Below, in pieces: positions 15,610 through 24,936 of a stretch of 33,612 nt of DNA. The notes beneath the pieces were generated by a model. The model searched no databases, had not been told where the DNA came from, and saw only the letters and a list, made by a program, of their open reading frames with translations. A program made the translations under genes and the position numbers. The number at the start of each line of letters is the position of its first letter. Within the stretch, counting starts at the first letter, position 1. Origin of the DNA: Sandaracinaceae bacterium (GTDB taxonomy: Bacteria; Myxococcota_A; Polyangia; Polyangiales; JAFGIB01); assembly GCA_017881055.1 (NCBI GenBank), contig JADGRF010000056.1, forward strand, positions 1 to 33,612. The letters run 5' to 3'.

Positions 15610-15914
15610 AGGGCCGCTTCCTCACGCTCTGGACCGTGGCGGTGATGGCCACCGCGCTCTCGTTCATCGTGCATCTCACGCTGCGCTTCGAGACGGTGCG
15701 CCTGGGCTACGACGTGGGTAGGGCGCGCGAGCAGGAGCGCATGTTGATCGAGCAACGGCGCCTGCTGGCGATCGAAGCCGCCACGTTGCGTGAAGCCGAT
15801 CGCGTAGAGACCGTGGCGCGCAGCTCGTTTCAGATGGACGTGGTCACGCCGCCGCGCGTGATCGCGGTGGGCAAGTCCGGCGAGACCAGCCGGCCGTCGG
15901 GGAGGACCGAGTGA
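15606..15914 (+). CDS. ftsL: Cell division protein FtsL
   Basis: A 102-residue bitopic membrane protein: a short cytosolic end, a membrane helix at about 6-26 (LTLWTVAVMATALSFIVHL), then a periplasmic coiled coil at about 38-65 rich in Arg/Glu/Leu. The motif RVETVARSSFQMD resembles the FtsL segment that follows the coil. FtsL pairs with FtsB and FtsQ and activates FtsWI at the septum. Sequence similarity in this family is weak, so the call rests on size, topology and its place between rsmH and ftsI. The ATG at 15606 overlaps the rsmH stop, and its own stop overlaps the ftsI GTG. Confidence 0.9.
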   Translation: MKGRFLTLWTVAVMATALSFIVHLTLRFETVRLGYDVGRAREQERMLIEQRRLLAIEAATLREADRVETVARSSFQMDVVTPPRVIAVGKSGETSRPSGRTE

Positions 15915-18127
15915 AGACGCCCGCCGATCGACGCAGCACGTTCATGCGCGCGCGCATCGCCATGCTGGCGACGCTGCTGTGCGCAGGTGCGGGTGCCGTC
16001 GTGTACCGCGCGTACGATCTGCAGGTGCGCAGGGCCTCACAGCTGCGCGAGATGGCGGAAGAGCAGTACCTGCGCGACGTGAACCTCGCGCCGAAGCGCG
16101 GCACGATCTACGACCGCGACGGCGCCGCGCTCGCCGTGAGCGTCGATGTCGACAGCGTGTGGGCGAACCCGCTCGCGTTGAGGAAGGCCGGCGCCGACCC
16201 GCGTCAGGTGGCGGAGCGCTTGACCGAGCTGCTCGGCGTAGACGCCGAAGTGATTGCGCAGCGCCTTTCGAGCGAGCGGCACTTCGTGTGGGTGAAGCGC
16301 CGTGTCACGCCGGCGCAGGGCAAGGCGATCGCGCTCTCGAAGCTGCCCGGCGTCTCGATCTCGCAGGAGGCGCGTCGCTACTACCCGAACCGCGAGCTCG
16401 CAGCGCACGTGCTCGGCTTCGCGAACCTCGACGGAACCGGCATCGAAGGCATCGAGCTCGCGCTGGAAGACAAGCTGCGCGGGCCGACGGCGGCGATCCC
16501 TGCTGTGCTCGATCGCCGCGGTGAGGTCGTGTTCTCCGATCGTCTGCTCGATGACCGCGCTTCGCTTGGCGACGAAGTCACGCTGACGATCGACAAGACG
16601 CTGCAGCACTTGGCGGAGCGTGAGCTGGAGCTGGCGATTCATACTTCGGAAGCGCGCGCGGGCTCGGTCGTCGTGCTCGATCCGAACACCGGCGAGATCT
16701 ACGCCATCGCGAACTACCCCACGTTCAACCCGAACGAGCCTAACAAGGCGAGCGGTACGGACCGTCGAAACCGCGCCATCACCGATCGGTTCGAGCCGGG
16801 CTCGACGATCAAGCCGTTCACGATCGGCGGCGCGATCGCCGCGTCGGCGGTGTCGACGTCACAGATCTTCGATTGTGAAAACGGCTCGACGCGCGTCGCG
16901 CAGTACACGATCCACGACTCGCATCACTGGCAGCTCTTGGCGGTGCCGCAGATCCTCGCGGTCTCGAGCAACATCGGTACCGCGAAGATAGGCCTCGCGC
17001 TCGGACGCGCGGGCCTGTATCGCGCGCTGACGCGCTTCGGTTTTGGACAGTCGACGGAAGTTGGTTTGCCTGGCGAGACGGCCGGCATTCTGCGTCATTA
17101 CAAGCGCTGGTACGACATGGACGCGGCCACGATCGCGTTCGGTCAGGGCATGAGCACGACCACGTTGCAGCTGGCAACCGCGCTCGGCGCAATCGCCAAC
17201 AAGGGGCGCTTGCTGCAGCCGACGGTGGTCCGGCGCATCACGGATTCGACCGGCAACGTGCTCTTGCAGGCGTCACCGCACGTACGCAGGCAGGTGATCC
17301 CGGAGAGCGTGGCGCGCACGATGACCGAGATGATGCTCGGCGTGACTGCGCCTGGCGGTACCGGCACCGAAGCCGTGATCGACGGCTACCTGGTGGCGGG
17401 CAAGACCGGCACCGCGCAGAAGGCTGACTACGTGCACGGCGGCTACTCGGACGACAAGTGGACCTCGTCGTTCATCGGGTTTGCACCTGCGCAGAAGCCG
17501 CGCTTGGTCGTCGCGGTCGTGCTCGACGAGCCGATGATCGCGCATCAGGGCGGCACGGTGGCCGCACCGGTGTTTCGGCGTGTCATGGGTGCGGCGCTGC
17601 GGCATCTGGGCGTCTCGCAGGAGGCGGCCGGTACGCTGGCTGCGCTGCCGCGCGACAAGCCTGCCGCCGACAAGCCTGCGAAAGACGCGAAGACGGCCGC
17701 GGGACAAGCCGAAGCGCAGGCGCAGGCTGCGGCGGAAACGTCGGCTCGTGAAGCGGCGCTGGCCGGGGGCGAGTTGCTCGTGCCGAACGTGCTCGGACGC
17801 GGTGCGCGCGCGGCGATCGCGCTCGCACGCCAAGCGGACTTCGACGTGCGGCTCTCGGGCAGCGGACTCGTCTCAGCGCAAGAACCTGCGTCCGGAACCG
17901 TGGTCGCGCGCGGCACCGTGCTGATGTTGCGCCTTGCGCCTCCAGGCGAGATCGCCGCTCCGCCGACGTCAGCTGCAAACGACTCGGCCGTCTCGAACGC
18001 GAAAGCGCCAGCTGCGCAGAGTCCCGCGGCAGCAACGCCGCCTGCTAGCACGCTCGGCGCGGCCGCCCCTGCCGCCGCGCCCGTGCAGCTGTTCGCGCGC
18101 GCGCGCGAAGGAGGCCGCGGTGGCTGA
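15911..18127 (+). CDS. ftsI: Septal penicillin-binding protein FtsI (PBP3) with C-terminal PASTA domain
   Basis: 738 residues: membrane anchor at about 13-32, dimerisation domain, then the transpeptidase domain with the catalytic serine in STIK at 298-301, SSN at 352-354 and KTG at 498-500. It crosslinks septal peptidoglycan in the periplasm with FtsW. After the catalytic domain come a Lys/Ala-rich linker, one PASTA-like domain at about 620-680 (VPNVLGRGARAAIALA) and an Ala/Pro-rich tail of about 55 residues. PASTA domains are usual in Gram-positive and some myxobacterial PBPs but not in E. coli FtsI. The GTG at 15911 overlaps the ftsL stop, and the gene end overlaps murE by 8 bp. Confidence 0.95.
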   Translation: MKTPADRRSTFMRARIAMLATLLCAGAGAVVYRAYDLQVRRASQLREMAEEQYLRDVNLAPKRGTIYDRDGAALAVSVDVDSVWANPLALRKAGADPRQVAERLTELLGVDAEVIAQRLSSERHFVWVKRRVTPAQGKAIALSKLPGVSISQEARRYYPNRELAAHVLGFANLDGTGIEGIELALEDKLRGPTAAIPAVLDRRGEVVFSDRLLDDRASLGDEVTLTIDKTLQHLAERELELAIHTSEARAGSVVVLDPNTGEIYAIANYPTFNPNEPNKASGTDRRNRAITDRFEPGSTIKPFTIGGAIAASAVSTSQIFDCENGSTRVAQYTIHDSHHWQLLAVPQILAVSSNIGTAKIGLALGRAGLYRALTRFGFGQSTEVGLPGETAGILRHYKRWYDMDAATIAFGQGMSTTTLQLATALGAIANKGRLLQPTVVRRITDSTGNVLLQASPHVRRQVIPESVARTMTEMMLGVTAPGGTGTEAVIDGYLVAGKTGTAQKADYVHGGYSDDKWTSSFIGFAPAQKPRLVVAVVLDEPMIAHQGGTVAAPVFRRVMGAALRHLGVSQEAAGTLAALPRDKPAADKPAKDAKTAAGQAEAQAQAAAETSAREAALAGGELLVPNVLGRGARAAIALARQADFDVRLSGSGLVSAQEPASGTVVARGTVLMLRLAPPGEIAAPPTSAANDSAVSNAKAPAAQSPAAATPPASTLGAAAPAAAPVQLFARAREGGRGG

Positions 18128-19640
18128 GCTTGCTCTGTCCGAGCTCGTGCGCTCTGGTGTCGCCTCGCGTGTGCAGGGCGACGAGCGCGTGATCGTGCGC
18201 GGCGTGAAGCATGACTCGCGGCGCGTCGAGCCCAGCGACTTGTTCGTGGCGATTGCTGCGGGTCACGGTGCGATGCGTGACGGCGAGAGCTTCGTGGCCG
18301 ATGCAGTGCGTCGCGGTGCGGTCGCGGTGCTCGCACAACGCGCCTTTGACGCGACGGTGCCCGTGCTCGTTGCGGACGACGTGCTGGTGGCGCTCTCGCG
18401 CGCTGCAACCTTGCTTTACGACGATCCGACCGCGGATCTCGAGGCGGTCGGCATCACCGGCACCAACGGCAAGACCACCTGCGCGTATCTCGTCGAAGCG
18501 CTGCTGACGGCTGCGGGCAAGCAGCCGGCGGTGATCGGCACCGTGAACTTTCGAGGTCCGTTCGGTGTGCTTCCTGCAACGCACACCACGCCCATGGCCG
18601 ACGACTTGATGCGCCTCGCGCGCCTGTCGAAAGACAGCGGTGCGACGCACTTGGTGCTCGAAGTCTCGAGCCATGCGCTCGCCATGCACCGCGCCGACGG
18701 CGTGCACTTCCGCGTGGCTGCGTTCACGAACCTCACCCAGGATCACCTGGACTATCACGGCGACTTCGCGAGCTACGAAGCGAGCAAGCTCCGGCTGTTT
18801 ACCGAGCTTGCTCCTGCGGCCTCGGTCATCAACATCGACGACGCCGCGGGTGCGCGCTTTGCTACGCGCGCTTCGGGCCGTGTATTGCGCTGCAGCAAGC
18901 ACGCGCGCGCCGCGGCCGAGATCCGTACGCTCCGCTGCAGCTCGGACCGCCAGGGCATCCGCGCTCGCGTCGCGACGCCGGCTGGTGAGCTGGACCTCGC
19001 GAGCCCGCTGATCGGCGAGCACAACCTCGAGAACTTGTTGGTCGCGATCGGCTGTGGCGTGGCGCTCGAGCTTCCGCTGGTTCAAATCGCGCAGGCACTG
19101 TCGGTGGCGCAAGGCGCGCCCGGGCGCTTGGAGCGAGTCGAGCATCCAGGTGACGTGCTGGTGTTCGTCGACTACGCGCACACGCCGGATGCGCTGGAGC
19201 GTGTGCTCGCCACCGTGCGCAAGACCACGCGCGGACGGGTGCTCGTGGTATTCGGCTGCGGTGGCGACCGCGATCCCGGCAAGCGTCCGCTGATGGGACG
19301 CGCCAGTGCCGAGCTCGCCGACATTGCGCTCTTGACCAGCGATAACCCGCGCTCGGAGGCGCCGGAGAAGATCCTCGCCCAGATCGAAGCGGGTGTGCGC
19401 AGCACGACGATGCCGAAGCTCGCGCTGAGCGCGCTGCAGAGCGCCAGCCGCGGGTACGTCGTGGAAGCCGATCGGCGCGCAGCGATCATGCTGGCCATGT
19501 CAGCTGCAAACGACGGCGACACGGTGCTGCTCGCGGGCAAGGGCCACGAGAAGATCCAGATCGTGGGCGACCGCCAGCTTCCGTTCGACGACTGTGCCGT
19601 GGCGCGCGAAGCCATCGCCAGCACGCGGAGGGCGAGCTGA
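18120..19640 (+). CDS. murE: UDP-N-acetylmuramoyl-tripeptide synthetase, meso-DAP-adding (MurE)
   Basis: 506 residues. Adds meso-diaminopimelate to UDP-MurNAc-L-Ala-D-Glu using ATP, in the cytosol. Seen: KHDSRRV near 30, the ATP loop GITGTNGKTT near 111-120, HTTP(M) near 159, HLVLEVSSHAL, and DNPR at 408-411, the signature of the DAP-adding enzymes rather than the Lys type. This predicts a standard Gram-negative peptide stem. The GTG at 18120 is chosen because AAGGAGG (18108-18114) lies five bases upstream and the next residues match the family start. It overlaps ftsI by 8 bp and murF by one base. Confidence 0.96.
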   Translation: MAELALSELVRSGVASRVQGDERVIVRGVKHDSRRVEPSDLFVAIAAGHGAMRDGESFVADAVRRGAVAVLAQRAFDATVPVLVADDVLVALSRAATLLYDDPTADLEAVGITGTNGKTTCAYLVEALLTAAGKQPAVIGTVNFRGPFGVLPATHTTPMADDLMRLARLSKDSGATHLVLEVSSHALAMHRADGVHFRVAAFTNLTQDHLDYHGDFASYEASKLRLFTELAPAASVINIDDAAGARFATRASGRVLRCSKHARAAAEIRTLRCSSDRQGIRARVATPAGELDLASPLIGEHNLENLLVAIGCGVALELPLVQIAQALSVAQGAPGRLERVEHPGDVLVFVDYAHTPDALERVLATVRKTTRGRVLVVFGCGGDRDPGKRPLMGRASAELADIALLTSDNPRSEAPEKILAQIEAGVRSTTMPKLALSALQSASRGYVVEADRRAAIMLAMSAANDGDTVLLAGKGHEKIQIVGDRQLPFDDCAVAREAIASTRRAS

Positions 19641-21097
19641 TGGCCACCGTCATCCCCACGAACGAAGCAGGCTTCGTGCTCGGACAGATCGCGGCGACGT
19701 GCGCCGGGCGAATCGATCCGAGCTTCGCGGGCCGGCGGGTGCGCGGTGTGGTCACGGATTCCCGCGCGGTCACGCAGGGCAGCCTGTACGTGGCGCTGCG
19801 CGGTGACAACCACGACGGTCATCGCTTTCTCGCAGACGTGCATGCACGCGGAGCTGCGGCAGCCATCGTGGAGCGCGCCGAGCAAGCGCCGCGTGAGTTG
19901 CCGGTCGTGGTCGTGGCGGATGCACGGCGTGCGCTCGGTGAGCTGGCGCTCTTGCACCGCACGCGCTGGGCCGGCAAGGTCGTAGCGATCACTGGCTCCG
20001 CGGGCAAGACCACGACCAAGGAGCTCACGGCGGCTGCATTCGCAGCGCTCGGCCATCGCGTGCTGCGCACGCAGGGCAACCTGAACAACGAGATCGGCTT
20101 GCCGATGACGCTGCTTGGCCTGACTGCAAGCCACGACTTGGCGGTGGTCGAGATGGGTACGAGCGGCCACGGCGAGATCGCACGGCTCGCACGGATCGCG
20201 CGCGCCGACGTGGGTGTGGTCACGACGGTGTCGCTCGCGCATACCGCGGGCCTCGGCTCGCTCGCCGAGGTAGCCGATGAAAAGTGTGCGCTCCTGCGTG
20301 CGCTCGGCAAGGACGGCGTCGCGGTGTACAGCGCCGACAGTGACGTGCTGCACGAGCGCGTCGCCACCTTCGGTGCTCCGCGTGTGCTCTCGTTCGGCGA
20401 GCACGAGAGCGCCAGCGTGCGCTTGATGCGCCATGCGCTCAGCGACTCGCTCACCAGCCATTGCGCGTATCGCGTGCAGGGACGGGCGCTGCCGCTCGTG
20501 CTCGAGCTGACGCTGTCTGGCATCGGGCCGGCGCTCGACGTGGGCGCCGCGCTCGCGGCCGTGCTCGCGCTGCACGACGTAGCGGCGCTCGAGACGGCAG
20601 GCGAGGGCATCTGCGCGGTGAAGCCGCTTGCGGGCCGGCTCGCTCCGCGCCGTACGCCCACCGGCGCGCTCGTCATCGACGACACGTACAACGCGAACCC
20701 CGCTTCGATGCTGGCGTCGCTGCGTACGTTGGCGGAGCTCTCGCATGCGCGGGGTGGTGCGGCGATTGCCGCGCTCGGCGACATGGCGGAGCTCGGTGCG
20801 CATGCGCAGAGCGAGCATGAGCGCGTTGGTCGTGACGCGGTACGCCTCGGGATCTCCGCGCTGTTTCTGTGCGGCAGCGAGATGCTGCACGCGGCCGAGG
20901 CTGCACGTGCCGAGGCCGCCGAACACAAGCTGTCTCCGCGCATCGAGCACTTCGCCGACCCGGCTCAGAGCTTGCCGCTGCTAGCAGCAGCGCTCGGCGC
21001 GCGCGATGCGTTGCTCGTGAAGGGCTCGCGCTCGATGCGCATGGAGCGCATCGTCGATGCGCTTTGCCCCACATCCGGCGTCGGAGGCAGAGCGTGA
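19640..21097 (+). CDS. murF: UDP-N-acetylmuramoyl-tripeptide--D-alanyl-D-alanine ligase
   Basis: 485 residues. Joins D-Ala-D-Ala to the UDP-MurNAc-tripeptide with ATP, finishing the soluble precursor. Seen: VVTDSRAVTQGSLYVALRG in the N-terminal domain, the ATP loop ITGSAGKTTTKE near 117-128, GNLNNEIGLP, VVEMGTSGHGEI and DDTYNANPASM. The ATG at 19640 sits in a TGATG overlap with the murE stop, and the end overlaps the mraY GTG. The D-Ala-D-Ala supplier ddl is not in the cluster and must lie elsewhere. Confidence 0.96.
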   Translation: MATVIPTNEAGFVLGQIAATCAGRIDPSFAGRRVRGVVTDSRAVTQGSLYVALRGDNHDGHRFLADVHARGAAAAIVERAEQAPRELPVVVVADARRALGELALLHRTRWAGKVVAITGSAGKTTTKELTAAAFAALGHRVLRTQGNLNNEIGLPMTLLGLTASHDLAVVEMGTSGHGEIARLARIARADVGVVTTVSLAHTAGLGSLAEVADEKCALLRALGKDGVAVYSADSDVLHERVATFGAPRVLSFGEHESASVRLMRHALSDSLTSHCAYRVQGRALPLVLELTLSGIGPALDVGAALAAVLALHDVAALETAGEGICAVKPLAGRLAPRRTPTGALVIDDTYNANPASMLASLRTLAELSHARGGAAIAALGDMAELGAHAQSEHERVGRDAVRLGISALFLCGSEMLHAAEAARAEAAEHKLSPRIEHFADPAQSLPLLAAALGARDALLVKGSRSMRMERIVDALCPTSGVGGRA

Positions 21098-22221
21098 TCT
21101 ACTACCTCCTGTACCCGCTTCACACGAACCCGGCGCTCTCGTTCCTGAACGTGCTGCGTTACGTGCCGTTTCGCGCGCTGGCCGCGACGATGACCTCGAT
21201 GCTGCTGACGTTCGGGTTGTACCCGTGGTTCATCCGCGCGCTGCAGTCCAAGCAGATCGGCCAAGTGGTTCGTGCCGACGGTCCGGCCTCGCACTTCAGC
21301 AAAGCCGGAACGCCCACCATGGGCGGCTCGTTGATCCTGCTCGCGCTGATCGGCTCGACCGTGCTCTGGGCTGATCCGCGCAACACCATGCTCTGGCTCG
21401 TCGCCGCGGTCACCGTGCTCTACGGCGCGATCGGCTACGTCGACGACGCAGCGAAAATTCGCAAAAAGCACAGCGGCGGCCTCGCCGGTCGCTACAAGCT
21501 GCTGTTCCAGTTCGTGATCGCGTTCGCGGTCTGCGGCTACCTCTGGTACGGAAAGACCGGTCTGCCAGAAGACTGGCACGCGCTGCGCGACCGGCTGTCG
21601 GTTCCGTTCGTCGCGTTCGACAAGCACCCGTTCACGATGCCGAGCGCGCTCTACGTGCTGTTCGCCGCGTTCGTGATCGTCGGCACCTCGAACGCGGTGA
21701 ACCTGACGGACGGTCTCGACGGTCTCGCGATCGGTCCCGTCGTGATCAACGCCGGCACGTACCTCGTGCTGTCGTATCTCGCGGGCGTCACGTTCTTCGG
21801 CCACGACCTCGCGCACTACTTGGACATCCCCGCGATCTCCAGCGCAGGCGAGCTCGCCGTGTACTGCGGCGCGATGATCGGCGCAGGCGTGGGCTTCCTT
21901 TGGTACAACACCTACCCAGCGCAGGTGTTCATGGGCGACGTTGGCTCGCTCGCGCTTGGTGGCGGGCTCGGCGCGCTCGCAGTCGTGACCAAGAACGAGC
22001 TGCTCTCGCTGATCCTGGGCGGCATCTTCGTGACCGAGGCCGTCAGCGTGATCGGCCAGGTGTTCGCGTTCAAGGTCTTCGGCAAGCGCATCTTCTTGAT
22101 GGCCCCGATCCATCACCACTTCGAGAAGAAGGGTTGGGCGGAGCCGAAGGTGATCGTTCGCTTCTGGATCATCTCGATCATGCTCGCGCTCGCGAGCCTA
22201 TCCACGTTGAAGCTCAGGTGA
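21094..22221 (+). CDS. mraY: Phospho-N-acetylmuramoyl-pentapeptide-transferase
   Basis: 375 residues with about ten membrane helices. Transfers phospho-MurNAc-pentapeptide from UDP to undecaprenyl phosphate at the inner membrane, making lipid I. Family motifs seen: GTPTMGGSLIL, GYVDDAAKI, GTSNAVNLTDGLDGLA near 194-210, VFMGDVGSLALGG and the HHHFE segment near 339, followed by WAEPKVIVRFW. The start is GTG at 21094, overlapping the murF stop (GTGA), with CGGAGG upstream and the usual N-terminus (IYYLLYPLH). Seven bases separate it from murD. Confidence 0.97.
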   Translation: MIYYLLYPLHTNPALSFLNVLRYVPFRALAATMTSMLLTFGLYPWFIRALQSKQIGQVVRADGPASHFSKAGTPTMGGSLILLALIGSTVLWADPRNTMLWLVAAVTVLYGAIGYVDDAAKIRKKHSGGLAGRYKLLFQFVIAFAVCGYLWYGKTGLPEDWHALRDRLSVPFVAFDKHPFTMPSALYVLFAAFVIVGTSNAVNLTDGLDGLAIGPVVINAGTYLVLSYLAGVTFFGHDLAHYLDIPAISSAGELAVYCGAMIGAGVGFLWYNTYPAQVFMGDVGSLALGGGLGALAVVTKNELLSLILGGIFVTEAVSVIGQVFAFKVFGKRIFLMAPIHHHFEKKGWAEPKVIVRFWIISIMLALASLSTLKLR

Positions 22222-22228
22222 TGGCGCC

Positions 22229-23608
22229 ATGATCATCGAGCTCAAAGGCAAGCGCGTCCTCGTGGTGGGTCTCGGCAAGAGCGGTCTCGCCGCCGTGCGG
22301 CTGCTCGCCTCGCGCGGCGCGCACGTGATCGGCAACGATCTGCGCTCGGAAGAAGAGCTGGGCGACACGGCGAGCGCCGCGCGTGCCGCAGGTGCCGAGC
22401 TGGTTCTGGGCGCGCACGAGCCCGCCCTGTTCAGATCCGTCGATAGCATCGTGGTCTCGCCCGGCGTGCCGCCGATGCCGGCGCTCGCCGCCGCGGATGC
22501 GGCGGGCATCCCTGTCGCGAGCGAGGTCGAGCTGGCGTCGTGGTTCATCGATTCGACCGTGATTGGCATCACCGGTACCAACGGCAAGAGCACGGTCACG
22601 ACGCTGGTCGCTGAGATGTGCAAAGCCACGGGCAAGCCGACGTTCGTAGGCGGCAACCTCGGCACGCCGTTCGTCGATGTGGTCGGCAGTGAAGCCAGTA
22701 AGCCGGGTGGCTACGTGGTGGTGGAGCTGTCCAGCTATCAGCTGGAACGCGTCGAGAAGTTTCATGTGAACGTCGCTGTGCTGCTCAACGTCACCGACGA
22801 TCATCTCGATCGCTACTCGACCTTCGAGGCCTACGCGCAAGCCAAAGCCAACATCTTCCGCTGCCAGCGCGCCGGTGATGCCGCGCTCGTGCCGCAGGGC
22901 GACGCGCTCTGTGCTCGGCTCGCGAGTCAGGGTCCAGCGCAGCTGCACACGTTCGCCGGCGAGCAGGCCGAAGTGTTCGTGCGCGACGGCATGATCGTGG
23001 ATCGCGTGACCGGTCCGGTCTGGCCGGTCGCCAAGCTTCGCATCAAAGGCGCCCACAACGTGAGCAATGCGTGCGCTGCGGCGCTCGCCGCGCGCCTCGC
23101 GGGTGTCGGTCAAGAGCACATCGCGTCGGTGCTAGCCACGTTCGCAGGGCTCGCGCACCGCATGGTGCACGTGACCGAGCTCGACGGTGTCGCGTACTAC
23201 GACGACTCCAAAGCGACGAACGTCGGCGCTACGGTGGCCGCACTCGAAGGCCTGGCGCCCACCGCCACGCGCATCGTGCTGATCGCCGGCGGCAAGGACA
23301 AAGGCGGCGACTACGGACCGATGCGTGACCGTCTGCGCTCGCTGGCGCGCGGGGTCGTGGTGATCGGCGAAGCGACGCCGCTGATCCGTGCCGCGCTGCG
23401 CGACGAGAGCTACCCGGTCGAGCTGGCCGATACGCTGGAAGCTGCTGTGCTCGCCGCACGTAAGCTGGCGCGACCCGGCGATGCCGTGCTGCTCGCGCCA
23501 GCCTGCGCGAGCTTCGACATGTTCAAGTCGTACGCGCATCGGGGCGACGTCTTCCAAGCGGCAGTGCAGGCGATGCGCAGCGCATCGACAAGCAAGGCAG
23601 GTGCATGA
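22229..23608 (+). CDS. murD: UDP-N-acetylmuramoylalanine--D-glutamate ligase
   Basis: 459 residues. Adds D-glutamate to UDP-MurNAc-L-Ala with ATP. Seen: the N-terminal nucleotide-sugar domain VLVVGLGKSGLAAVRLL, SPGVPP, the ATP loop GITGTNGKST near 111-120, VVELSSYQLE, LNVTDDHLDRY, YYDDSKATN and AGGKDKGGDY. All fit a complete, active Mur ligase. The ATG at 22229 follows mraY by 7 bp with only a weak ribosome site, so coupling to mraY translation is likely. The stop overlaps the ftsW ATG (ATGA). Confidence 0.96.
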   Translation: MIIELKGKRVLVVGLGKSGLAAVRLLASRGAHVIGNDLRSEEELGDTASAARAAGAELVLGAHEPALFRSVDSIVVSPGVPPMPALAAADAAGIPVASEVELASWFIDSTVIGITGTNGKSTVTTLVAEMCKATGKPTFVGGNLGTPFVDVVGSEASKPGGYVVVELSSYQLERVEKFHVNVAVLLNVTDDHLDRYSTFEAYAQAKANIFRCQRAGDAALVPQGDALCARLASQGPAQLHTFAGEQAEVFVRDGMIVDRVTGPVWPVAKLRIKGAHNVSNACAAALAARLAGVGQEHIASVLATFAGLAHRMVHVTELDGVAYYDDSKATNVGATVAALEGLAPTATRIVLIAGGKDKGGDYGPMRDRLRSLARGVVVIGEATPLIRAALRDESYPVELADTLEAAVLAARKLARPGDAVLLAPACASFDMFKSYAHRGDVFQAAVQAMRSASTSKAGA

Positions 23609-24936
23609 TGGGCTTTCTCTTCAAGACGAAATCGGTCCCTGCAACCACTCTGAGCCCAGCGTCAGCTGCAGCGTCGGTTGCCAGCACCTACCCTAAGATC
23701 GTGGGCCCGGCGGACCCCGTGCTCACCGCCACCGCGCTCACCCTGATCGCGTTCGGCGTGGTCATGGTCTACAGCGCGAGCGCGGTCTTCGCGCATCAGC
23801 GCTACCACAGCGGTCAGTACTTCCTGCTGCGCCAGAGCGCATTCGCCGCGATCGGCCTTGCGATCATGATCGGCATGGCGCGCATCGACTATCACCGCTT
23901 GCGCGTGCTCACGTATCCGTTCTTGTTCACGTCGCTCGCGCTGCTCTGCGTCACGGCGGTCGGCTTCGGTCACGCGGCCGGCGGCGCGGCGCGCTGGATC
24001 AGCCTTGGCCCGATCCACATCCAGCCGGCCGAGATCGTGAAGGTCGCGATGATCGGCTGGCTCGCGTACTCGCTCTCGAAGAAGACCGAGCGCATTCGCA
24101 GCTTCTCGGTGGGCTTTTTGCCGCACGTGCTCGGCGCCGGCATCGTGATGCTCTTGTGCTTGAAGCAGCCGGACTTCGGCAGCGCCGTGATGATCGGCCT
24201 GATCACGTTCTTCATGCTCTTCACCGCGGGTGCTCGCCTCGGCTACATCCTGGGCGCCGGCATGCTCGCGCTGCCGGCCGTCTACTTCTTGGTCGCCGGC
24301 TCCGAGTACCGCATGCGCCGCATCACGGCGTTTCTCTCGCCGTTCGAGTACCGCCACACGGCCGGCTATCAGATCGCCGAGTCGCTGATGAGCTTCGGCG
24401 CAGGCGGCATCACCGGCGTCGGCATCGGCGACAGTCGCCAGAAGCTGTTGTTCTTGCCCGAAGCGCACACTGACTTCATCAGCGCGATCATCGGCGAGGA
24501 GCTGGGCTTCATCGGCTTTTGCGCGATGGTGATCGCGTTTCTGATCTTGCTCGCGCGCGGCCTGCGCACCGCATTCGCCGCGGTCGACGAGTACGGCACG
24601 TACTTGGCCGTCGGCATCACGCTCTTTCTCGGCACGCAAGCCTTCACGAACCTCGCCGTCGCGGTTGGCCTTCTGCCGACCAAGGGCTTGGTCCTGCCGT
24701 TCATCTCGTACGGTGGCTCGTCCTTGCTGGTGAACTGTCTGGCGGTAGGTCTGCTCTTGAACGTATCGCGACCTCGCGAGGCCGTGCCCGAGAGCTCGCG
24801 CGAGTCGAACAAAGATTCCCCATCCGACAGGCCGAGCGCGCGCGCGAGTCGTGCCAGTGCTGTGCCAAGTGTCACTCGCGTCACTCGCGTCACTCGCGTC
24901 ACTCGTGTCACTCGTGTCGTGGGAGGTGCCGCATGA
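23605..24936 (+). CDS. ftsW: Septal peptidoglycan glycosyltransferase FtsW
   Basis: 443 residues, SEDS family, nine to ten membrane helices. Polymerises lipid II at the septum with FtsI. Seen: VMVYSASAVFA in the first helix, LKQPDFGSAVMIG, the long extracellular-loop segment with LPEAHTDFI and GEELGFIG, and FISYGGSSLLVN near the last helix. After the last helix lies a cytosolic tail of about 50 residues, Ser/Arg-rich and ending in five Val-Thr-Arg triplets encoded by a 9-bp tandem repeat. The start is ATG at 23605 (another ATG follows immediately), overlapping the murD stop. Confidence 0.95.
   Translation: MMGFLFKTKSVPATTLSPASAAASVASTYPKIVGPADPVLTATALTLIAFGVVMVYSASAVFAHQRYHSGQYFLLRQSAFAAIGLAIMIGMARIDYHRLRVLTYPFLFTSLALLCVTAVGFGHAAGGAARWISLGPIHIQPAEIVKVAMIGWLAYSLSKKTERIRSFSVGFLPHVLGAGIVMLLCLKQPDFGSAVMIGLITFFMLFTAGARLGYILGAGMLALPAVYFLVAGSEYRMRRITAFLSPFEYRHTAGYQIAESLMSFGAGGITGVGIGDSRQKLLFLPEAHTDFISAIIGEELGFIGFCAMVIAFLILLARGLRTAFAAVDEYGTYLAVGITLFLGTQAFTNLAVAVGLLPTKGLVLPFISYGGSSLLVNCLAVGLLLNVSRPREAVPESSRESNKDSPSDRPSARASRASAVPSVTRVTRVTRVTRVTRVVGGAA
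24873..24917 (+). repeat. Five tandem 9-bp repeats in the 3' end of ftsW
   Basis: Units CACTCGCGT at 24873, 24882 and 24891, then CACTCGTGT at 24900 and 24909, are contiguous and in frame, giving Val-Thr-Arg repeats in the FtsW tail. The same core GTCACTCGCGT occurs once more outside genes at 29964-29974, in the ftsA-ftsZ gap. The period keeps the frame, so copy number can vary without harm. Confidence 0.9.

Noticed and set aside
19172..20950. A 592-codon open frame on the minus strand opposite murE and murF
   Set aside because: Shadow of two well-defined Mur ligases; no domain motif, and it would cut across their joint.
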